A program made the translations under genes and the position numbers. From a virus, in the IMG/VR virus record IMGVR_UViG_3300050821_002494, positions 1-64,000 of that record: a DNA stretch of 64,000 bases. The stretch is one strand, 5' to 3'. Positions 60,182-64,000 of the stretch are shown here, piece after piece (the stretch's first letter is position 1; every line of letters begins with the position of its first letter). Below the pieces are notes generated by a model. It was given only the letters and a program-made list of their open reading frames with translations, was not told where the DNA came from and searched no databases.

Positions 60182-61467
60182 CCCGGCACCACAAACATCT
60201 CGGGCCGCACGGTGCGTCGGTCTATCTCACCGAATTCCTTATGCAGGACGAGGGCGATCATCGCACGCTCGGACTTGTAGCCGGAGCGAGCCGCGAAGGC
60301 ATCGGACGGCGGCAGCACACTCAGCGTCTCGACCGAGCAGCCTCTGAACTCCTGTACCGACTTGTGATGGACGTGGCCAGTGAACCAGACGCGGTGCGTC
60401 GTGTCGCCCCACTCCTTCGGCCACGTCGCCGCCATAACGCTGGGCAGCTCGGCGATCTTGCAGTTGTTGCCGTGAGTGACGCCGATGAGGTTCTTACCGA
60501 AGACGAACTTGTGGTACCACGCCGGGCCGTCGTCGATATGGACGCGGGGGTTGTCACGGTAGAGGCGCTTGAGGAATTGGGACGTGACCTGCGCGGTGCT
60601 TGGGTCGTGGTTGCCCTTCTCGAATACGACGTGGACGTTGTTGTGCCGCAGCAGGGCAGCGTCTATCATGCCCTCGATGATCTCCCAGCCGACCTTGATC
60701 ATCTTGGGCATGCGGCCCTCGGCGTCGAGGAGGTTGTGGTGCTCCGGTGTCTCGGGGCGGTAGCCGTCGTAGTGGAAGAAGTCGCCCATGAAGGGGATGA
60801 AGCACGTATCACACGGCGGGCTTGTGTCCATCAGGTAGGTGGTGGCCTGCCGAATGAGAGAGGCAGTGATGGGGAGGTCCCAGTTCTCCGCCAGCGTCTC
60901 CAGTGCCCACGCCAGCATGCCGCAGTGGAGGTCGCCGATGGGATAGACCGCCAGCTGATCCTTGTAGTGGAAGGCCTGCTTCGGTGCGAGAGGCTTGACG
61001 TACTCGATGCGATTGTTCAGCTGCTCGACGAACTGCTCGAACAGCTCGACGCGCTGCGCCTCGGTGCGCTTCTCGGTCGTCCATTGACCGATCACGCGGC
61101 CCTGTCCGTTGGTATAGGTCGCGACCTTATCAACCACCTTCGGGTCCGGCATCACGAAGGCGAGCGATGGGTCCATGCCGGCGTCGCGTTCGAGCGTCCA
61201 CGTCGCGCTCTCACCCTTGCTGTTCTCGTATGTGGAGACGCCCTTAACCGCAAGGTCTGGGGCGGGCGTGGGCCGCCAGCGGTAGCCCTGCTCCCACGCC
61301 ACGTCGCCGATGGCCATGATGCTCTGACGGATGCGGCCCCGGCTGGTGCCAGCCAGCACGGCGGCTTCATTCAGGGTATCGCACTCGCACCACGCGAGGT
61401 AGTGCCGCCACTCGGTGTCGTTGGCGTAGAGGCGGAGGCCTTCGTCCAGTGTTTTGGGAGGGAGCAT
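60178..61467 (-). CDS. Metallophosphoesterase with N-terminal HTH
   Basis: 429 aa. N-terminal 60 residues include a HTH-like NEAAVLAGTSRGRIRQSI. Catalytic motifs in order: YPIGDLHCGML, FMGDFFHYDG, FEKGNHDPSTAQ, IGVTHGNN, WFTGHVHHKSV. All five metal-site blocks are present, so it should be active, perhaps as nuclease or phosphatase of the calcineurin-like family. Its place next to the lysis module is unusual. Confidence 0.75.
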   Translation of the reverse strand: MLPPKTLDEGLRLYANDTEWRHYLAWCECDTLNEAAVLAGTSRGRIRQSIMAIGDVAWEQGYRWRPTPAPDLAVKGVSTYENSKGESATWTLERDAGMDPSLAFVMPDPKVVDKVATYTNGQGRVIGQWTTEKRTEAQRVELFEQFVEQLNNRIEYVKPLAPKQAFHYKDQLAVYPIGDLHCGMLAWALETLAENWDLPITASLIRQATTYLMDTSPPCDTCFIPFMGDFFHYDGYRPETPEHHNLLDAEGRMPKMIKVGWEIIEGMIDAALLRHNNVHVVFEKGNHDPSTAQVTSQFLKRLYRDNPRVHIDDGPAWYHKFVFGKNLIGVTHGNNCKIAELPSVMAATWPKEWGDTTHRVWFTGHVHHKSVQEFRGCSVETLSVLPPSDAFAARSGYKSERAMIALVLHKEFGEIDRRTVRPEMFVVPG

Positions 61468-61525
61468 CAGGTCACCTATATTGGGCTGGAGAGAAAGGAG
61501 TTGACCTACAAAACCGGAATGTAGG

Positions 61526-61984
61526 TCATGTGCCGCCGACGGGTGGCCGCCAGCAGAATATCTGATCGGTGTAGGGGTTCTGACAGAGGTGGCCGCGTGT
61601 GCCGGTCTCGTCGGGGTTGATCTCGTGGACTTCCTTGTCTTCCGGCATCTCGATCATGACGCCGTGCTGGTCTCTCAGGAACCACTTGCCGTTGCGCAGC
61701 TCGCCGTCGGTCGGGAAGCAGTCACCGGAGCCGTCGTGCTTCTCCTTGCAGCAGGAGTTGACGTAGAGGCAAGGCTTCGGGTAGCCCGGCTGGCACCAGC
61801 CCACGTAGTGGTCGTGGAACTCGGCGTGCCCTTCATGGATGGCGCGGTCGTGCTGGCTCATGTCCCGCATCTCTGAGCCTTCTTGCGCGTGCGCGTGGTT
61901 CGTGGCGGCGATGGAGATCAGGGCGAAGGCCGCCATCGCCGCCACGCAGCACAGGATCATCAGCCAGTCGGTCAGCTTACGCAT
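61526..61984 (-). CDS. Exported Cys/His-rich protein
   Basis: 152 aa from the ATG at 61984. Signal peptide: WLMILCCVAAMAAFALISIA then cut after AHA. The mature part has HEGHAEFHDHYVGWCQPGYP, VNSCCKEKHDGSGDCFPTDG and HLCQNPYTDQIFCWRP, with seven or more Cys. Probably disulfide-bonded in the periplasm. Unknown. Confidence 0.6.
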   Translation of the reverse strand: MRKLTDWLMILCCVAAMAAFALISIAATNHAHAQEGSEMRDMSQHDRAIHEGHAEFHDHYVGWCQPGYPKPCLYVNSCCKEKHDGSGDCFPTDGELRNGKWFLRDQHGVMIEMPEDKEVHEINPDETGTRGHLCQNPYTDQIFCWRPPVGGT

Positions 61985-62333
61985 CGCCGCACCCAACCTT
62001 CTGGTACTTCTCGACGATGGGGCCTAGCCAGTTAAGTACGTGTGCGGCGCCGACGTCGCCCGCCTTCGCGGCCTCTTCGAGTGACTTGCCTAGCGCCATC
62101 AGTTCGTCGGGCGGCTTGTGGACCGTCGCGCAGAACTCGCTGTACTGCAGCTGGGCGATCTGCTTCTTGAAGAGACGCAGCTGAGCTATGCCCTGCTCGT
62201 CGAGGGTGATCGTCTTAGGCTGCTCTATATCCTTCGAGAAGGCGGTGTGTGAGCACCACCCCAGCAGGAAGTTACAGATGAAGAGCAGTGCCAATACGAG
62301 ACAGAAGGCTCGGAGAATTGGGTGTCGCTGCAT
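61977..62333 (-). CDS. Exported or membrane-anchored protein
   Basis: 118 aa. AFCLVLALLFICNFLLGWCS is a signal anchor. Helical periplasmic part (LDEQGIAQLRLFKKQIAQLQ). Overlaps neighbours. Possibly lysis-linked by place. Confidence 0.5.
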   Translation of the reverse strand: MQRHPILRAFCLVLALLFICNFLLGWCSHTAFSKDIEQPKTITLDEQGIAQLRLFKKQIAQLQYSEFCATVHKPPDELMALGKSLEEAAKAGDVGAAHVLNWLGPIVEKYQKVGCGDA

Positions 62334-62631
62334 CGGGGGCCCCCGCCTTGATTGGATTGCCGACCGTCACGGTCGCGGTCTTGCCGACGCACTTCGCGGC
62401 CTTGTAGGTGTCGTTGTGGTCGGCGATCTGCTCGACGAGCGCGCGCCACTTCTGTTCGTTGCCGAGCATCTCGTCGGCCTGATCCTTCGTGGCTTGGATG
62501 TAGCGTGCGCGGTCGCAGTAGGTGTCGCCAGATACGACGGGCGGTGTAGGACTACCGCAGCTTGTCAATAAGAGCAGGGTAAGTAGCGGAGCTATTCTTC
62601 TGCTCGACCGTAGAGCGTTGCTTGAGGGCAT
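62272..62631 (-). CDS. Outer-membrane spanin (Rz1-like) lipoprotein
   Basis: 119 aa from the ATG at 62631. APLLTLLLLTSCGSPTPPVV has a signal plus lipobox LTSC, followed by Pro residues. The start is nested in the i-spanin gene, as expected for Rz/Rz1. Longer than classic Rz1, with a YCDRARYIQATKDQADEML helix. Would bridge to the inner spanin during lysis. Confidence 0.65.
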   Translation of the reverse strand: MPSSNALRSSRRIAPLLTLLLLTSCGSPTPPVVSGDTYCDRARYIQATKDQADEMLGNEQKWRALVEQIADHNDTYKAAKCVGKTATVTVGNPIKAGAPDAATPNSPSLLSRIGTALHL

Positions 62632-62785
62632 TGGCTTGGTCCTTCTGGGCCTGCTGGAGTTGCGCATTCGACTGCTGCAGCGATCCGTTGAGCGTCAGCT
62701 GCTGGCTATAGAGGTGGAAGAGTAACGCCGCGACCCCGATAAGGATCGCGACGCCTACTGCCTCTATGACTGAGAGTGACGGCAT
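62552..62785 (-). CDS. Inner-membrane spanin (Rz-like)
   Basis: 77 aa from the ATG at 62785. IEAVGVAILIGVAALLFHLY is an N-terminal membrane helix, then a coiled coil (QQSNAQLQQAQKDQANALKQ). It overlaps the o-spanin frame. Typical i-spanin build, at the short end of sizes. Confidence 0.65.
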   Translation of the reverse strand: MPSLSVIEAVGVAILIGVAALLFHLYSQQLTLNGSLQQSNAQLQQAQKDQANALKQRSTVEQKNSSATYPALIDKLR

Positions 62786-62786
62786 C

Positions 62787-63071
62787 CTAGAAGATGTTGA
62801 GCAGGAAGTGCGGGTCGGCGAAGGCGGCCGCGCCGAGCACGACGAGCACGACGAGCACGGGGTGCGCCGCGAGCTTCTGCCAGAACGTCTGTGCCTTCGC
62901 CTCGACGGCCTTGAAGTCGGTCTCGACTTGGGCGAATATGCCGGTGTTGCCACTCACTCCGGCGGGGTTGGAAGAGACCACGACGGGGGTGGAGGGCGGC
63001 AGAGAGACGGCGGCGACCACTACGGGGGCCGGCGTAGCGGGCGGGGTAGATGTAGGAGTTGGGTCAGTCAT
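62787..63071 (-). CDS. Holin candidate with C-terminal membrane helix
   Basis: 94 aa. The first 45 residues are Pro/Ser/Thr/Val-rich; then FAQVETDFKAVEAKAQTFWQ and a single helix LVVLVVLGAAAFADP. Encoded between endolysin and spanins, the usual holin slot. Only one clear helix, so holin type is unclear. Confidence 0.5.
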   Translation of the reverse strand: MTDPTPTSTPPATPAPVVVAAVSLPPSTPVVVSSNPAGVSGNTGIFAQVETDFKAVEAKAQTFWQKLAAHPVLVVLVVLGAAAFADPHFLLNIF

Positions 63072-63087
63072 GTAGCACCTATAGTGT

Positions 63088-63732
63088 CTAGAGTGAAGAG
63101 AGCACTTTACTTATGCTCTCACTGAGAGAGGGAGCCGTCAAGGAGCGGAGGTCCCACTGAGACCACCACTTCGCGTTCTTGCTGGAGCACCAGTCGTTGC
63201 GGTTTAGCCAGCCCGTCAGGTACTGCGGCATGCCGAGGGACCGGAAGTAGGCCTCCTTCGTGGAGTGCATCAGCTGCATGGCGGCCGCCCAGCCGACGCT
63301 CTTAATCCACGCATTGTAGTGAGCTATAGTGTCGGGTCCTATAACTCCATCTGCGGTGGCGCCGCAGAGTGTCTGGGTGTGACGGATGGGGTTCGTCGGG
63401 CCAGCCATCCAGCCCCAGTCGAGCAGGGCCGCCGTTACAGGGCCCCACGCCAGCTGGTTCTCATGGACGGCCGCGAAGTACTGGCTCTCACCGATGTCCG
63501 CCGCCTCCTTCAGCGTCACCGTCTCCATCATTTCGGGCGTGACAGACGATGTGGGGATGCCTCGATGCTGCGCAAGGGCCGGCGCCGTGACGCCGTGCTG
63601 CGAGCCAATGAGGACGCCGTCGTACCAGTTGCCGCTGTCGTTGGGGTCGAGCGAGAGGACCTGACGTCCGTCCTCGTCTTCCCACGTATTGATGACGTCC
63701 TCTAAGAACGTCTCGGGTGTCGGGTTTGACAT
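63088..63732 (-). CDS. Endolysin, GH108-type muramidase
   Basis: 214 aa. NTWEDEDGRQVLSLDPNDSG holds the likely catalytic Glu, followed by NWYDGVLIGSQHGVTAPALA. The later half has the peptidoglycan-binding pattern of this family (AALLDWGWMAGPTNPIRHTQ, GATADGVIGPDTIAHYN). It should cut cell-wall glycan. No signal peptide is seen, so release depends on a holin. Confidence 0.7.
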   Translation of the reverse strand: MSNPTPETFLEDVINTWEDEDGRQVLSLDPNDSGNWYDGVLIGSQHGVTAPALAQHRGIPTSSVTPEMMETVTLKEAADIGESQYFAAVHENQLAWGPVTAALLDWGWMAGPTNPIRHTQTLCGATADGVIGPDTIAHYNAWIKSVGWAAAMQLMHSTKEAYFRSLGMPQYLTGWLNRNDWCSSKNAKWWSQWDLRSLTAPSLSESISKVLSSL

Positions 63733-63830
63733 GCCTGTGCCTTTCTGAGCTTGCGTTGATGGAAGTATTCACGCACGCCGTGACCGATAGCGAGGGCTGA
63801 CAGGACTAGAAGACTAGTCGTGCTTATCAT
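63702..63830 (-). CDS. Small membrane protein before endolysin
   Basis: 42 aa: ISTTSLLVLSALAIGHGVRE YFHQRKLRKAQACQ. One hydrophobic helix then a basic tail. AGGAGG 9 nt before ATG. It overlaps the endolysin start by 31 nt. A holin or antiholin is possible. Confidence 0.5.
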   Translation of the reverse strand: MISTTSLLVLSALAIGHGVREYFHQRKLRKAQACQTRHPRRS

Positions 63831-64000
63831 CTGGTTTGTCCTCCTTTCTCGGAGTGTCGTGGACTTTGATGTCGTCAGGAAGCTCCCGGATGGGGCGCCC
63901 CAGAACTACATCAATCCAGCGTCCTGCGGTGGTGGAGGGATGAAGTATTCCCTCGCGGAGTGCGGACATGACGTATGCGACGATCTCCATCCCTACGGAG
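63814..64000 (-). CDS. Partial gene at window edge
   Basis: At least 58 codons, open toward the right edge; the first visible ATG (63990) lacks a good ribosome site, so the start is probably outside. YVMSALREGILHPSTTAGRW, IDVVLGRPIRELPDDIKVHD. Acidic/basic end. Unknown, just upstream of the lysis genes. Confidence 0.5.
   Translation of the reverse strand, partial: SVGMEIVAYVMSALREGILHPSTTAGRWIDVVLGRPIRELPDDIKVHDTPRKEDKPDDKHD

Noticed and set aside
60154-61524. 456-aa plus-strand ORF opposite the metallophosphoesterase
   Set aside because: The minus strand has all five phosphoesterase motifs. The plus frame has no recognisable motif.
1-64000. CRISPR array
   Set aside because: No regularly spaced direct repeats with unique spacers were seen. 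The only short repeat cluster is the iteron-like array at 31 kb.
1-64000. Insertion sequences or transposase genes
   Set aside because: No DDE transposase or terminal inverted repeats were noticed. The only recombinase is the small serine enzyme.

Overview
The window is one continuous stretch of a tailed double-stranded DNA phage (Caudoviricetes) of high GC content. Capsid, portal, scaffold, terminase, replication and lysis genes are all present, packed with 1-30 nt overlaps. I see no rRNA, no convincing tRNA and no host genes. There is no tape-measure, tail-tube or sheath gene. Instead there are T7 gp11-like adaptor, nozzle-like and fibre genes, so a short-tailed (podovirus-like) particle is most likely. 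The i-spanin/o-spanin pair and GH108-type endolysin point to a Gram-negative host, probably a proteobacterium. No phage RNA polymerase gene is seen, and the promoters I can read look like host sigma-70 sites.

Layout. (1) 1-26.2 kb, minus strand: virion and packaging genes. Read in transcription order (right to left) these are a small-terminase candidate, TerL, a DHH-like protein, a 1222-aa multi-module protein, portal, small basic proteins, a GroES-like protein, scaffold, a head protein, major capsid protein, adaptors, fibre, nozzle-like protein and an Asn/Gln-rich protein cut by the window edge. (2) 26.2-39.4 kb, minus strand: dozens of small overlapping genes, a serine recombinase, a roughly 690-nt untranslated region with promoters and a palindrome, an iteron-like array beside a VapE-like helicase, two Lar-like zinc ribbons, a nucleotide-metabolism pair and a short gene resembling the major capsid C-terminus. 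(3) 39.4-48.1 kb, plus strand: an accessory region of small genes, broken by seven near-identical intergenic cassettes. Each cassette carries a forward sigma-70 promoter with a 17-18 nt spacer and, on the opposite strand, a hairpin followed by a T-rich tract. Cargo includes two SprT-like metallopeptidases and a frameshifted Mom-like DNA-modification gene. (4) 48.1-48.8 kb: one lone minus-strand gene with its own promoter. (5) 49-58.3 kb, plus strand: the replication block (SSB-like protein, CHC2/Toprim primase, RNA ligase, family A DNA polymerase, SNF2-type helicase, PD-(D/E)XK-like nuclease). (6) 59.3-64 kb, minus strand: lysis genes (endolysin, holin candidates, overlapping spanins), exported proteins and a metallophosphoesterase.

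Transcription diverges at about 39.44 kb, where back-to-back -35 boxes share the palindrome CTTGTCAAG, and converges at about 59.3 kb. The same divergent design recurs at 48.9 kb. The parts that most look undescribed are the promoter/terminator cassettes with their cargo, the capsid-mimic gene, the large GG-linker multi-module protein, and the iteron array with the leader region at 30.0-31.2 kb. All functions are read from protein motifs and gene order by eye; no database search was run.
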